Shown here in pieces: positions 1 to 8,646 of a stretch of 64,000 nucleotides of DNA. A model generated the notes under the pieces. That model was given only the letters and a program-made list of their open reading frames with translations, ran no database searches and was not told the origin of the DNA. The DNA is from Amycolatopsis orientalis DSM 40040 = KCTC 9412. GTDB lineage: Bacteria; Actinomycetota; Actinomycetes; Mycobacteriales; Pseudonocardiaceae. Both the position numbers and the translations under genes were made by a program. The DNA lies in the NCBI RefSeq assembly GCF_000478275.1, contig NZ_ASJB01000080.1, positions 186,001-250,000 on the forward strand, in the 5' to 3' direction. Position 1 is the first letter of the stretch, and every line of letters begins with the position of its first letter.

Positions 1-1455
1 GTCGCTGATGTCGACGAATTCGCGCCAGTAGCCACGCTTGTTCACCAGCGCCTCGAAGGCCCCGGCCAGTTGCAAGGACTCCTTGTAGCGGCGGCGGAGG
101 CAGGCGAGCTTCACCAGCTCACCGATCAGCGACCGGTGCGCCTCCAGCCAGTCGATGTGATCGACCCGCAGGTCCCAGTCCCGCTTCGACGGAACGACGT
201 AGGTGCGCAGGCGCTGGGGATTCTCCCGGAAATCCGCCGCGACCGCCGTGTCGCGGACGTAGGCGAGCAACCGGTCGAAGCCCGCCTCCCGCTCGGCGGG
301 CAGTGTGCGTGCGTACTGTCCCGCGAGGATGGTGAGCGAGTACCAATCGCCGGCCTGGTAGGTCAGCTGCGCGGCGATGAGTTCGTCGATGACCTTCGCG
401 TCGCCGGTCATCGCCGTCGCGGTGGCCCGGGTGAAGAAGCCACCGGGATGCTCGGCCAGTACGGCACAGGCCTCGACGGCCGCGTCCGAAAGCCGGGCGA
501 ACGTGCGCCGCAAGGAATCCTGAATGACTCCTTCGACGTCTACGACACCCGTATCGCGGTACTCGTCGAGCAATGTCGCCACCGGCCGCGCTTCCCCGGC
601 GCGACCGGCGAGGGTGACGCCGACCTCGCGGAGCGCGAGCGGCATCCGATCGCAGAGGTCGACCAACCGGTCGGTCTCGACCGGTTCGTCCGTCAGCCGC
701 ACCTTGCCGCAGAAGTCCGCGAGCAGTTCACGCGCGCCCTCGACGTCGAGTCCCCGCAGCTCGATGGCCGCGGGGTCGCAGGTCTTGAGTTCGCGGCTGT
801 ACACCGACGCCGTCGCCAGCACCAGGCTGGTGCGGAACCTGGTGAACAAGGCCGGCTCGGCGGCGAGTTCGACGTCGTCCAGGATGACCACGAACGACCT
901 GGTGACCAGCACCGCCAGGAACTGCCGGTCCAGCTGCTCGTCGTCGGCCGGGATCTCGCCGTGGGGGATCCCGAACTCCCTGAGCACGTACCGTTTCACC
1001 GCGGCCGCGTCGAATTCGTCGCCGTCGCGATACCGGCCGAGTGGCACCTCGACCCGGCCCGAGGGGAAGTCTTCCTGTACCCGGTCGGCGAGCTGGCGGG
1101 CGAGTTCGGTCTTTCCCGAACCTGCCGCGCCGACGATCAGCTTCAGCCCCGTCCTCGGCGGATCGGCGAGGATGGCCAGGTGGTTGCGGAAATTCTCGAT
1201 TCCCGCCGTCGCCGTCGAGGCGTTTTCCTCATGGAGTACGGAAACCGCCTCGATCAGGCGATCAGCCCACTCCTTGTCGGCACGGGCGGCGGCGAGTGCC
1301 CGGCGGCTCAGCGCGTCCTTGCCGGACTTGGTCGTGCCCAGCCTTTCCTTGAGCAGCGACACCACGTTCCGGCTCGCCGTCGACACCGCCCCCACCGCCG
1401 AGGTCGCGGCCGCCTTCGCGGCTTCGTCCACGACGACCTGCAAAAGATCGACCAC
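1..1455 (-). CDS. STAND/NB-ARC-type NTPase, partial (C-terminus beyond window)
   Basis: The visible 485 residues form a signal-transduction ATPase. A helical N-terminal region is followed by a P-loop GAAGSGKTE at residues 109-117, a Walker B-like stretch FVVILDDVE, and a region rich in winged-helix and helical-repeat character. These are known features of AfsR/NB-ARC (STAND) proteins, which act as nucleotide-controlled switches in the cytoplasm. The start is a GTG preceded by a good GGGGGAGG ribosome site; no ATG is available upstream in frame. The reading frame is still open at base 1, so the sensor or repeat part is missing. Its ligand and effector cannot be told from here. It lies 94 bp downstream of the sortase gene on the same strand but is probably functionally separate. 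Confidence 0.75.
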   Translation of the reverse strand, partial: MVDLLQVVVDEAAKAAATSAVGAVSTASRNVVSLLKERLGTTKSGKDALSRRALAAARADKEWADRLIEAVSVLHEENASTATAGIENFRNHLAILADPPRTGLKLIVGAAGSGKTELARQLADRVQEDFPSGRVEVPLGRYRDGDEFDAAAVKRYVLREFGIPHGEIPADDEQLDRQFLAVLVTRSFVVILDDVELAAEPALFTRFRTSLVLATASVYSRELKTCDPAAIELRGLDVEGARELLADFCGKVRLTDEPVETDRLVDLCDRMPLALREVGVTLAGRAGEARPVATLLDEYRDTGVVDVEGVIQDSLRRTFARLSDAAVEACAVLAEHPGGFFTRATATAMTGDAKVIDELIAAQLTYQAGDWYSLTILAGQYARTLPAEREAGFDRLLAYVRDTAVAADFRENPQRLRTYVVPSKRDWDLRVDHIDWLEAHRSLIGELVKLACLRRRYKESLQLAGAFEALVNKRGYWREFVDISD

Positions 1456-1549
1456 GGCCTCCCCCTCGTTCAGCCAAGAACGCCACGGTAGCAGCGGGAG
1501 GTACGAGCGTCACACATCGTGAACACGCTCAGGGGTGCACGGGTACGGG

Positions 1550-2182
1550 CTAAGCGCGGGTCAGTTTCGCGAAGACGACGACGTTGTCGAGGTAGTTGCC
1601 GGTCGAGGAGTCGAAGTCCCCGCCGCAGGTGATCAGGCGCAGTTCCGGCCCGGTCGTGTCGCCGTAGACCCTCTCCGTCGGGAAGGACGCCTTCGGATGC
1701 CGCTCGACGGCGTACACGGTGAACACCGCCGTGACCCCGTCCTGGCGATGGACGACGGCCTCGTCACCGGCCTTCAGATCCTTGAGCCGGACGAAAACAC
1801 CGGGGACCTTCTTGTAGTCGACGTGCCCGGCGAGTACGGCGGGACCGACCTCGCCGGGGGCCGGACCGCCGGTGAACCAGCCGGTGGTGACCGCGTCGCG
1901 CGGTACCTGCAGGCTGCCGTCACCGGACAGGCCGAGGTCGACGATCTCGCCGGTGCGGACCCCGATCGCGGGGATTTCGAGGGTCGTCGGTTTCGCGTGC
2001 CCGAGCGGAGCGGCTTCGGCGGCCGACGAGGCCACCGAAACCACGGTGGTGGGCTGGGCCGGTGACGCGATCCTGCCCGCCGAGGGAGTGGCGCACGCGG
2101 TCAGCGCGGCCGCGAGCACCACCCCGATGAAAGTGCCGATGACCAGCGGAAACGGCCACCGGCGCCAGGAAGCGGGGATCAT
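1550..2182 (-). CDS. class E/F-like sortase (cysteine transpeptidase)
   Basis: This 210-residue protein has an N-terminal hydrophobic segment (about residues 10-30), a low-complexity linker and a sortase domain from about residue 65. The catalytic His is H120 in VLAGHVDYK and the catalytic Cys is C186 in LRLITCGGD, the usual sortase signature. Sortases join surface proteins to peptidoglycan or to pilins outside the membrane. The hydrophobic segment ends in LTAC (residues 27-30), which fits a lipobox, so this enzyme may be lipid-anchored rather than held by a transmembrane helix; that is inference. I could not assign the catalytic Arg with certainty. The start codon overlaps the stop of the upstream Excalibur gene as ATGA, which suggests that the two are co-translated and that the neighbour may be a substrate. 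Confidence 0.88.
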   Translation of the reverse strand: MIPASWRRWPFPLVIGTFIGVVLAAALTACATPSAGRIASPAQPTTVVSVASSAAEAAPLGHAKPTTLEIPAIGVRTGEIVDLGLSGDGSLQVPRDAVTTGWFTGGPAPGEVGPAVLAGHVDYKKVPGVFVRLKDLKAGDEAVVHRQDGVTAVFTVYAVERHPKASFPTERVYGDTTGPELRLITCGGDFDSSTGNYLDNVVVFAKLTRA

Positions 2183-2817
2183 CGCTCGGCACGCCGCCGG
2201 AGGACGAGGGTGGCGCCGGCGGCCGTCGCGGTCAGCAGAACCGTGCCCGCCAGCGCGACCGCGCCGATCTCCAGGAGACCACCGTTGACTTCAGTCGCCT
2301 CGCCGCCGCCGGTCGCGACGCCACCGGACGGCTTGACCTTCACCTGGCCGGACCGCGACGGCTCGCCGAAGCGGGACTCGCAGGCATACCCGTCGTGGTC
2401 ACCGTCGAGTTTGTTCGGGTCACTCGGGTCCCTCTTGAGCTCGGCCTGCGCGGAGGCCTGGCTGGGGAAATCGTCGCAGTCCTTGTCGGCGGATTTCGCA
2501 CTGCTGGGCACCGGTTTCGTTTCCGTGGTGATGGGCGGAAGGGTCGGCAAAGTCGGGGTGATCGTTTTCGTCGGCGATGTTCCACGCTTCGGCAGCGTTT
2601 CGCACGCGATTCCGTCCTTGTCCCGATCGAGACCGTTCGGATCGGATCGATCTTTGTCCAGCACGGCCTGAGCGTCTTCCTGGAACGGGAAGTCGGCGCA
2701 GTCCAGATCGGCGATCGCGGGTGCTTCGGCCAGCGCGAACGCGACGGAAGCGGGGCCGAACAAGGAGAATCCGGCGAGGATCACGGCCGTGCCGAGGGCG
2801 CGACGAACCGAGGACAT
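2179..2817 (-). CDS. secreted protein with two Excalibur calcium-binding domains and C-terminal membrane anchor
   Basis: The protein has about 212 residues. After a signal peptide come two copies of an Excalibur-type motif, each with Cys-Asp-Asp/Ala-Phe, a conserved SDPN segment and an Asp-rich loop ending in DGIACE or DGYACE. Known Excalibur domains bind calcium in exported bacterial proteins. Between and after the copies lie Thr/Pro-rich stretches, then a hydrophobic helix and a basic RRRAER tail, the layout of a wall-anchored protein, although no LPXTG motif is present. The start is the ATG preceded by AAGGACT; an ATG 16 codons upstream lacks this site. The 4-bp overlap with the sortase gene points to one operon and to this protein as a candidate sortase client. 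Confidence 0.85.
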   Translation of the reverse strand: MSSVRRALGTAVILAGFSLFGPASVAFALAEAPAIADLDCADFPFQEDAQAVLDKDRSDPNGLDRDKDGIACETLPKRGTSPTKTITPTLPTLPPITTETKPVPSSAKSADKDCDDFPSQASAQAELKRDPSDPNKLDGDHDGYACESRFGEPSRSGQVKVKPSGGVATGGGEATEVNGGLLEIGAVALAGTVLLTATAAGATLVLRRRAER

Positions 2818-2950
2818 GGGGAGTCCTTTCGATGGGAATTCGCGCTCGGAGCGCGTTCGATGCACTGGTAATCGCGCACCGGGCCCCGCCGTTACGGATT
2901 AATCGGAAAACGCGAATCGTCACTCGATCGAGCGACAGATACCGTTAATT

Positions 2951-4111
2951 TCACACAGTTTGGTCGAGCGGAACGTCGAAAGCGACCAGGGTTCCCAAAC
3001 TCGGCGACGAATTGATCGAAAACCGTCCGCCGGAGGTCGTCGCGCGTTCGTCGAGATGCCGGAGGCCGCGTTTGGCGACGCCCTGCGGCACGCCGGAGCC
3101 GTTGTCCCGCACGCGGAGTTTGACGCCCTCGGCGTCGCGGCTGAGCGTCACGCGGGTCTCGCTGGCCCCGGAGTGCCTGACCACATTGGACAGTGCTTCG
3201 CGCAGGGCGGCGCGGATGTGGTCCGCCTGCTCGGCGGGGATGTCGGCCAGTTCTCCCGAGAGTTCGAGGGTCGGCGGGTAGCCGAGCAGTTCACCCGCGA
3301 TGCGCACCTCGCCCCGCGCGGACTCGGCGAGGTCGGTGGCGACGACCTGCTCGTTCGCGGGTTCCGGGCTGCGCAGCGCGCGCACGGTGCCGCGGATCTC
3401 CTCGATGGTCTGGTCGAGCTGGTCGATCGCCTCGGACAGCCGCGCGCCGTCGGCCTGCGCGAAGCGCTTCCGCATGTTCTTGCGCACGCGGTCGAGCTGC
3501 ATGCCCGCGCCGTAGAGCCGTTGCACGATGACGTCGTGCAGTTCGCGCGCGATGCGTTCGCGCTCCTGGTAGAGCGTCACGCGGTGCCGGGCGTTGGCGC
3601 CTTCGGCGAGCGCGAGGACCACACCCGCTTGTGCCGCGAAGGCGGTGAGAACCTCGACCGTGCTGGCCGAGAACGGCGCCCCGCCGTGGCGGCGGTACAC
3701 GGTCAGCGCGCCGAGGACGCGCCCGCCGGCACCGAACGCCGACGCCGCGAAGGGACCGAAGCCCTGCAACTCGGGCGGCACGAAGGGCGCCGTGCGGGGA
3801 TCGACGGTGAAATCCTCGCTGACCACCGGTTCACCGCCGCGGGCGACCTGGCCCGCCGCGGAATCGGCTGAAAAGGCCAGGCCGCGCAACCCTTGCGTGG
3901 TCGCTCCGTGCGCGGCTTCGGCGACCACCTGGCCGTCGTCCGCGCGCACCATGACGAGACCGAGATCGGCCTCGGCCAGTTCGACGGCGCGGGCGACCAC
4001 CGTCTCCAGCACGTCGCCCGGGTCTTCGCCGGACAGGGCGGTGCCGGTGATCTCGGTGGCGGCGGACAGGGCGCGCGCGGCAAGTGTGGGATCCATGAGC
4101 GCTATCGACAT
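2951..4111 (-). CDS. cytosolic GAF-domain histidine kinase linked to cytochrome bd genes
   Basis: The 386-residue kinase has no transmembrane segment. Residues about 30-175 form a GAF domain, followed by a HisKA_3-type dimerisation box with phospho-acceptor H192 in ARELHDVIVQRL and a HATPase domain with N-box LREALSNVVRHS and G-box DNGSGVP. Such NarL-class kinases phosphorylate a response regulator; none is encoded beside it, so the partner is elsewhere. The ATG overlaps the stop of cydDC in TAATG, so translation is coupled to the cyd operon. GAF domains of this class can sense redox state, oxygen or small molecules. A role in respiratory control is inferred from position only. Confidence 0.88.
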   Translation of the reverse strand: MSIALMDPTLAARALSAATEITGTALSGEDPGDVLETVVARAVELAEADLGLVMVRADDGQVVAEAAHGATTQGLRGLAFSADSAAGQVARGGEPVVSEDFTVDPRTAPFVPPELQGFGPFAASAFGAGGRVLGALTVYRRHGGAPFSASTVEVLTAFAAQAGVVLALAEGANARHRVTLYQERERIARELHDVIVQRLYGAGMQLDRVRKNMRKRFAQADGARLSEAIDQLDQTIEEIRGTVRALRSPEPANEQVVATDLAESARGEVRIAGELLGYPPTLELSGELADIPAEQADHIRAALREALSNVVRHSGASETRVTLSRDAEGVKLRVRDNGSGVPQGVAKRGLRHLDERATTSGGRFSINSSPSLGTLVAFDVPLDQTV

Positions 4112-7100
4112 TAGCCCGCTCCGGCCGGTGTGCGCGCTGTGACGCGACCCTCTCGTACCTCCAGCACCACATTGGCGCCTTCGGCCTCGGCGGCGTTGTG
4201 CGTGACGTGGACGACGGTCTTCCCCGACAGCGCCTCGGCCAGGCGTTCGCGGACCGTGCGCGCGGTGGGTTCGTCGAGGTGCGCGGTCGGTTCGTCGAGC
4301 AGGACCAGGTCCGCTTGGGCGGCGCCGAGCATGGCGCGCGCCAACGCGAGCCGCTGCGCCTGCCCGCCCGAGAGCCCGGCGCCCGCGCTGTCCAGCATGG
4401 TGGTGAGCCCGACGTCCTCGAGAACCGCCTGGTACAGGGCTTTCCGCAGGTCGGCCTCGGACGCCGTCGGCTTGGCGAGGCGCAGGTTCTCGGCGACCGT
4501 GGTCGAGACGAGCATCGGTTCTTGCGGCGCCCAGACGACGTTCGCGGGCGCGGCGACGTCGCCCTTGGTCGGTTTGAGGAACCCGAGCAGGGCGGCGACG
4601 AGGGTCGACTTGCCCGCGCCGCTGGGGCCGATGACGGCGACGTGGGTGCCGAGGGCGATGTCGAGGTCGACCCCGGTGAGGACGGGGCGCTCCGTGCCGG
4701 GCCAGGCGAGGTCGGCGTCGCGGATCCGCACCCCGCCGGCGCCAGGAAAGGTCCTTTCCTGGCGAAATTTGCAAGGAAAGGACCTTTCATTGCACGCGGC
4801 GAGGCGCAACCGGGCCTGCCGCAGGGTGTCCCAGTGCTGCGCGGCGGGCGGAAGCAGGGAGAGCACCTCCGCCAGCGCGAGCGGGACCAGGGCGACGACC
4901 GGCGCGAGAACCGGGTCCAGCGCGCCGGCGGCGACGGCGGTCAAGGCGAACCCTGCGCTCACGACGGTGGCCCCACCCGTCGCCAGGATGATCAGCGCGT
5001 CGGCCGCACCGGCGCCGAAGGCCTGACGCCGCGCTTCGGCGGTCAACGCGGCGTCGGTCGTGGCGATACGGCGACGACGCTCTTTGTCGACTCCGAACGC
5101 GATCAGCTCGGCGGCGGCTTCGAACAGGCTCAGTACCTGCGCCGACACCGAACGTCGTCCGGCGGCCAGCGCGGCGGTCGCGCGGCGTTCCGCCCGCAGC
5201 GCGAGCAGTGGCGCGAACGCGCTCACCAGTACGGCAACGGCCAGGGTGAGCCCGGCTTCGGGCAGCACGACGGTCTGCACCGCGACGGCGCCCACGGCCA
5301 CCAAGGTGACGACGACCAACGGCGTGATCACGCGGGGAAGGAGATCGCGCACGGTGTCGATGTCCCCGACCAGCCTCCGCTGTTCCTCACCGGCGCGAAG
5401 CGCACGCGCGGGCCCGAGGCGGACCAGCGACTCCCACAGCCGGACCCGCAGCCGTCCGGCGATCCGGAACGCGGCGTCGTGCGTGACCAGCCGTTCGAGG
5501 TAGCGCAGCCCCGCGCGACCGAGGCCGAAGGTCCGCACACCGACGATCATCACGGTCAGGGTCAGGATCGGCGGCTGCTGCGACGCCTTCGCGATCAGCC
5601 AGCCCGAGAGCGCGGCCAACGCGACACCGGCGAGCAAGGCGGCCGCGCCGAGCAGAGCGCCGCCGAAGAACCTGGGGTGGACCAGCTCGCGCCACGGCAC
5701 CGGCCTGGCGGCCGGTTCCTCGGCCGCGGTGCCGACATCCACCACAGTCATGGTCGACATGTCGACACCGGACGGGCGTTCGTGCGCGGCGATGAGCGCG
5801 GCGGCGCCGTTGTCGACGGCGTGAGCGACGGCGGCCATGACGAGTCCGGCGTTGACCTCGTCGAGGTGGGCGGTGGGCTCGTCGAGCAGGAGCAGCCACG
5901 CGCCCGCCCGGACCCGCACCAACGCCCGCGCCACCGCGACCCGCTGGCGTTGTCCTTGCGACAGCTTCGAAACCGGGCGCTCGGCCAGGCCGGTCAGCCC
6001 GAGTTCGCCGAGGATGTCGTCGGCGCCGACCTCCTCGCGGACCGTGCCCCCGCCGAACACCGGCGACTGCGGCACCCAGGCGACGTTCTCGCGCCAGCGG
6101 TCGAGATCGGCGTCGGCGAGGTCGGTTCCGGCGACGGTGATCGTGCCGTCGTGGGCTTGCACGAATCCGAGCAGTACGGCCAGCGTCGTCGACTTGCCGC
6201 CACCGCTGGGCGCGCGCAGCCAGGTCAGCTCGCCGGGCCGGACGGTGAACGTCTCACCGTCGGGTGCGAACCCTTCCCGGCGCGCGACACGCAGTCCTTC
6301 GACGTGGACCGCGCCCTTCGCCGGTGTCACGGAACCCTGTGGCGGCAACGGTTCCGCGAGCACGTCCGCGACGCGGCGCACGGCCTCGACGCCGTCCTCG
6401 CTGGCGTGGAACGCGGCGCCGACGGCGCGCAGCGGCTGATAGCACTCCGGCGCGAGGATCAGGACGCCGAGTCCGATGGCCAGCGGCAGTTCACCGGCGA
6501 CCAGCCGGACACCGATGACGACCGCGACCAGCGCGACCGAAAGCGTCGCGATCAGTTCCAGCGCGAACGCCGACGCGAACGCGACCTTCAGTGTTTTGAG
6601 TGTCGTCCGGCGATGACGTTCGGAGATCTTGCGGACCGTCTCGGCCTGCGCCTCGGCGCGGCGGAACGCGCTGAGTACCGGCAGCGCGCGGACGAGTTCC
6701 AGGAGATGTCCCGACAACCGCTGTTCGGCGTCGGCCGCGTCGGCGACGCGCTCGGCGGTGTGCTTGCCGATGAGGATGGCGAACAGCGGCACCAACGGGA
6801 CGGTGATCGCGATGAGCGCGGCCGACGGCCAATCGGCGTACAGGATCGCGGCGCCGGCGGCGAGCGGCACGATCGCGGCGGTGACCAGCGCCGGGAGGTA
6901 CTGGGTGAAGTAGGCGTCGAGCGCGTCGAGTCCCTTGGTGGTCAACGACGTCAGCTCGCCGTGACCGCGGCGGGCGATCCATTCCGGACCGAGTTTCAAG
7001 GCGTGGTCAAGGGCCTTGGCGCGCAGTTCCTCCTTCGCGCGGGCGGCAGCGCGGGCGGAGACGACCCGCACCGCCCAGCCGGTCACCGCGCGCCCCGCGA

Positions 7101-7362
7101 CGAGCGCGAGCAGCACGGCGAGCTGGGCGGTGCGGTCCCCCGGCGCTCCGCGGACCACCGCGGAAAGGACGTCGGCCAGCAGGAACGCTTGCCCCACCAG
7201 CAGAACGGCGTTGACGAAGGACAGCAGCCCGCTGAGGATCAACGCCCGGCGCGCCGCCGCCGAAAGCGGGGCGAGCGCGCCGAGCGGACCCTTTCCCGGT
7301 CGCGCTGGGTCCATTGTGGACTCCGTGGCGGAAAGGGTTTCGCGGCCGGGAAGTTCGGTCAT
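4111..7362 (-). CDS. cydDC: fused CydD-CydC ABC transporter for cytochrome bd assembly
   Basis: This 1083-residue protein joins two ABC exporter halves. The first (CydD-like) has six membrane helices, a P-loop in SGGGKSTT and signature LSQGQRQR. The second (CydC-like) has its own helices, P-loop GPSGAGKST, signature LSGGQAQR and Walker B LVLLDEPT. CydDC is known to export reduced thiols needed for assembly of the bd oxidase. The fused form is usual in actinomycetes. The gene follows cydB with an ATGA overlap and is followed by the kinase with a TAATG overlap. An oddity is a 48-bp palindromic repeat in frame at 4743-4790, which encodes residues 858-873 in the linker before the second ATPase domain. 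Confidence 0.93.
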   Translation of the reverse strand: MTELPGRETLSATESTMDPARPGKGPLGALAPLSAAARRALILSGLLSFVNAVLLVGQAFLLADVLSAVVRGAPGDRTAQLAVLLALVAGRAVTGWAVRVVSARAAARAKEELRAKALDHALKLGPEWIARRGHGELTSLTTKGLDALDAYFTQYLPALVTAAIVPLAAGAAILYADWPSAALIAITVPLVPLFAILIGKHTAERVADAADAEQRLSGHLLELVRALPVLSAFRRAEAQAETVRKISERHRRTTLKTLKVAFASAFALELIATLSVALVAVVIGVRLVAGELPLAIGLGVLILAPECYQPLRAVGAAFHASEDGVEAVRRVADVLAEPLPPQGSVTPAKGAVHVEGLRVARREGFAPDGETFTVRPGELTWLRAPSGGGKSTTLAVLLGFVQAHDGTITVAGTDLADADLDRWRENVAWVPQSPVFGGGTVREEVGADDILGELGLTGLAERPVSKLSQGQRQRVAVARALVRVRAGAWLLLLDEPTAHLDEVNAGLVMAAVAHAVDNGAAALIAAHERPSGVDMSTMTVVDVGTAAEEPAARPVPWRELVHPRFFGGALLGAAALLAGVALAALSGWLIAKASQQPPILTLTVMIVGVRTFGLGRAGLRYLERLVTHDAAFRIAGRLRVRLWESLVRLGPARALRAGEEQRRLVGDIDTVRDLLPRVITPLVVVTLVAVGAVAVQTVVLPEAGLTLAVAVLVSAFAPLLALRAERRATAALAAGRRSVSAQVLSLFEAAAELIAFGVDKERRRRIATTDAALTAEARRQAFGAGAADALIILATGGATVVSAGFALTAVAAGALDPVLAPVVALVPLALAEVLSLLPPAAQHWDTLRQARLRLAACNERSFPCKFRQERTFPGAGGVRIRDADLAWPGTERPVLTGVDLDIALGTHVAVIGPSGAGKSTLVAALLGFLKPTKGDVAAPANVVWAPQEPMLVSTTVAENLRLAKPTASEADLRKALYQAVLEDVGLTTMLDSAGAGLSGGQAQRLALARAMLGAAQADLVLLDEPTAHLDEPTARTVRERLAEALSGKTVVHVTHNAAEAEGANVVLEVREGRVTARTPAGAG
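4743..4790. repeat. 48-bp palindromic repeat inserted in frame in cydDC (type A copy 1)
   Basis: The element consists of AGGAAAGGTCCTTTCCT, a short AT-containing centre and the inverted partner AAGGAAAGGACCTTTC. It matches the intergenic copy at 38533-38580 at 43 of 48 positions by my alignment. Its length is a multiple of three and it contains no stop in the cydDC frame, so it adds 16 residues. The arm resembles that of the 75-bp repeats in this window (about 16 of 21 positions). Confidence 0.88.
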
Positions 7363-8366
7363 GGTGCGTGCACCGGTGGGATGTGCCGGGTGCCGATGCG
7401 CTTGCGGAACACCCAGTACGTCCAGCCCTGGTAGATCAGTACCGCGGGGGCGCCGAACAGCGCGACCCAGGTCATCACGGTCAGGGTGTACGGACTCGAT
7501 GCCTCGCCGGCGATGGTCAGCGTGTTCGCCGGGTCCAAAGTGGACGGAAGGACGTCCGGGTACAGCGCGGCGAAGAGCGCGACCGCCGAGGCGGCGATGA
7601 CCCCGCCCAGCGCGGCGAACGCCTGGCCTTCCCTGCCCTCGCGGAGCCGGAACCAGGCGAGGGCCGCGGCGATCACGGCGCCCCCGATGAGGAGCAGCGT
7701 CCACAGGTCGCCCGAACGCAGTTGCACGACGATGAGGAACGCGAGCAGCGGCAGCAGCGCGACCGGGAGCAGCCGTGTGGCCAGGTTCCGGGCCCGGTGG
7801 CGGAGGTCGCCCTCGGTTTTGAGCGCGAGGAACGCGGCGCCGTGGACCAGCGAGAAGCCGACGACCGCGACCGCGCCGAGCAGCGTTTCGAAGCGGATGG
7901 CGGCGAACGCGCCGCCCGCCCGGTCGCCGTCGGCGTCGAGCGGGAGGCCGAGGACGGTGGTCGCGAGGAGCAGGCCGACGCCGAACGGCGGGATCCACGA
8001 GCCGAGACCGATCACCCGGTCCCAGTTGCGCCGCCAGCGGTCGGAGTCGACCTTGCCGCGGTATTCGAACGCGACGCCGCGGCCGATGAGGGCGAGCAGG
8101 ACCACCAGGAGCGGCAGGTACGCGGCCGAGAACAGCGACGCGTACCAGCCGGGGAACGCCGCGAACATCGCGCCGCCCGCGACGATCAGCCAGACCTCGT
8201 TGCCGTCCCAGACCGGGCCGATCGTGTTGACCATGACGCGGCGCTCGGTGTTGTCCTTCGCGAGGACCGGCATGAGCATGCCGACGCCGAAGTCGAAGCC
8301 TTCGAGGAAGAGGTAGCCGAGCCAGAAGAGCGCGATGACGCAGAACCAGATCGTTTCGAGGGTCAT
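7359..8366 (-). CDS. cydB: cytochrome bd ubiquinol/menaquinol oxidase subunit II
   Basis: The 335-residue integral membrane protein shows the CydB hallmarks: an N-terminal EGFDFGVGML segment in the first helices, WDGNEVWLIVAGG, and about eight hydrophobic helices. Together with CydA it forms the high-affinity terminal oxidase of the plasma membrane, which reduces oxygen to water and keeps respiration going at low oxygen. It lacks catalytic haem ligands, as is normal for this subunit. AGGAGTG precedes the ATG. Its stop overlaps the start of cydDC. The gap to cydA upstream is 411 bp, much wider than usual, and is filled with repeats. Confidence 0.97.
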   Translation of the reverse strand: MTLETIWFCVIALFWLGYLFLEGFDFGVGMLMPVLAKDNTERRVMVNTIGPVWDGNEVWLIVAGGAMFAAFPGWYASLFSAAYLPLLVVLLALIGRGVAFEYRGKVDSDRWRRNWDRVIGLGSWIPPFGVGLLLATTVLGLPLDADGDRAGGAFAAIRFETLLGAVAVVGFSLVHGAAFLALKTEGDLRHRARNLATRLLPVALLPLLAFLIVVQLRSGDLWTLLLIGGAVIAAALAWFRLREGREGQAFAALGGVIAASAVALFAALYPDVLPSTLDPANTLTIAGEASSPYTLTVMTWVALFGAPAVLIYQGWTYWVFRKRIGTRHIPPVHAP

Positions 8367-8381
8367 CGGACACTCCTGCTT

Positions 8382-8489
8382 GCTTCGGTCACTCCGGCCG
8401 CTTCGGTCGTCCTGGCCGCTTCAGTCGCTTCGGTCGCTTCGGTGACTCCGGTCGCTTCGGTGACTTGGGTCGCTTGGGTCGCTTGGGGG
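8382..8489. repeat. degenerate 9-bp tandem repeat, 12 units
   Basis: Twelve consecutive 9-bp units follow the pattern GCTTCGGTC or ACTCCGGTC with one to three changes each. Because the period is a multiple of three, the minus strand reads as TEA-like or KRP-like tripeptides in its frames. I take it as a non-coding minisatellite. Confidence 0.8.
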
Positions 8490-8492
8490 AGC

Positions 8493-8567
8493 TGAAGGAC
8501 GCTTTCCCCGCATGCGACGCGGTGAAGGGAGCCTTCGCTGCATGAGATGCGGCGAAGGGCCCCTTCA
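8493..8567. repeat. 75-bp three-arm palindromic repeat (type B copy 1)
   Basis: The layout is arm 1 (21 bp, begins TGAAGGACGC), a 9-bp spacer GCGACGCGG, arm 2 (21 bp, begins TGAAGGGAGC), a 3-bp loop, and arm 3 (21 bp), the inverted partner ending CCCTTCA. Arm 3 can pair with arm 2 or, less well, with arm 1. Three other copies in the window have exactly the same length. Confidence 0.88.
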
Positions 8568-8646
8568 GCCCGCCGCCCCCCTCCATGCCCGGCCCGTACC
8601 ACGAGCCCCCCACCGAACAGACCCCTCAAGCCCCCATAGCCCTGAG

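Noticed and set aside
70..1491. Long plus-strand open frame opposite the STAND NTPase
   Set aside because: The protein is low-complexity Arg/Gly-rich and lacks motifs, while the minus-strand frame has a P-loop and Walker B. It is a high-GC shadow.
4198..7434. 1078-codon plus-strand open frame across cydDC
   Set aside because: It mirrors the third codon position of cydDC and shows no domain; the minus strand encodes a full ABC transporter.
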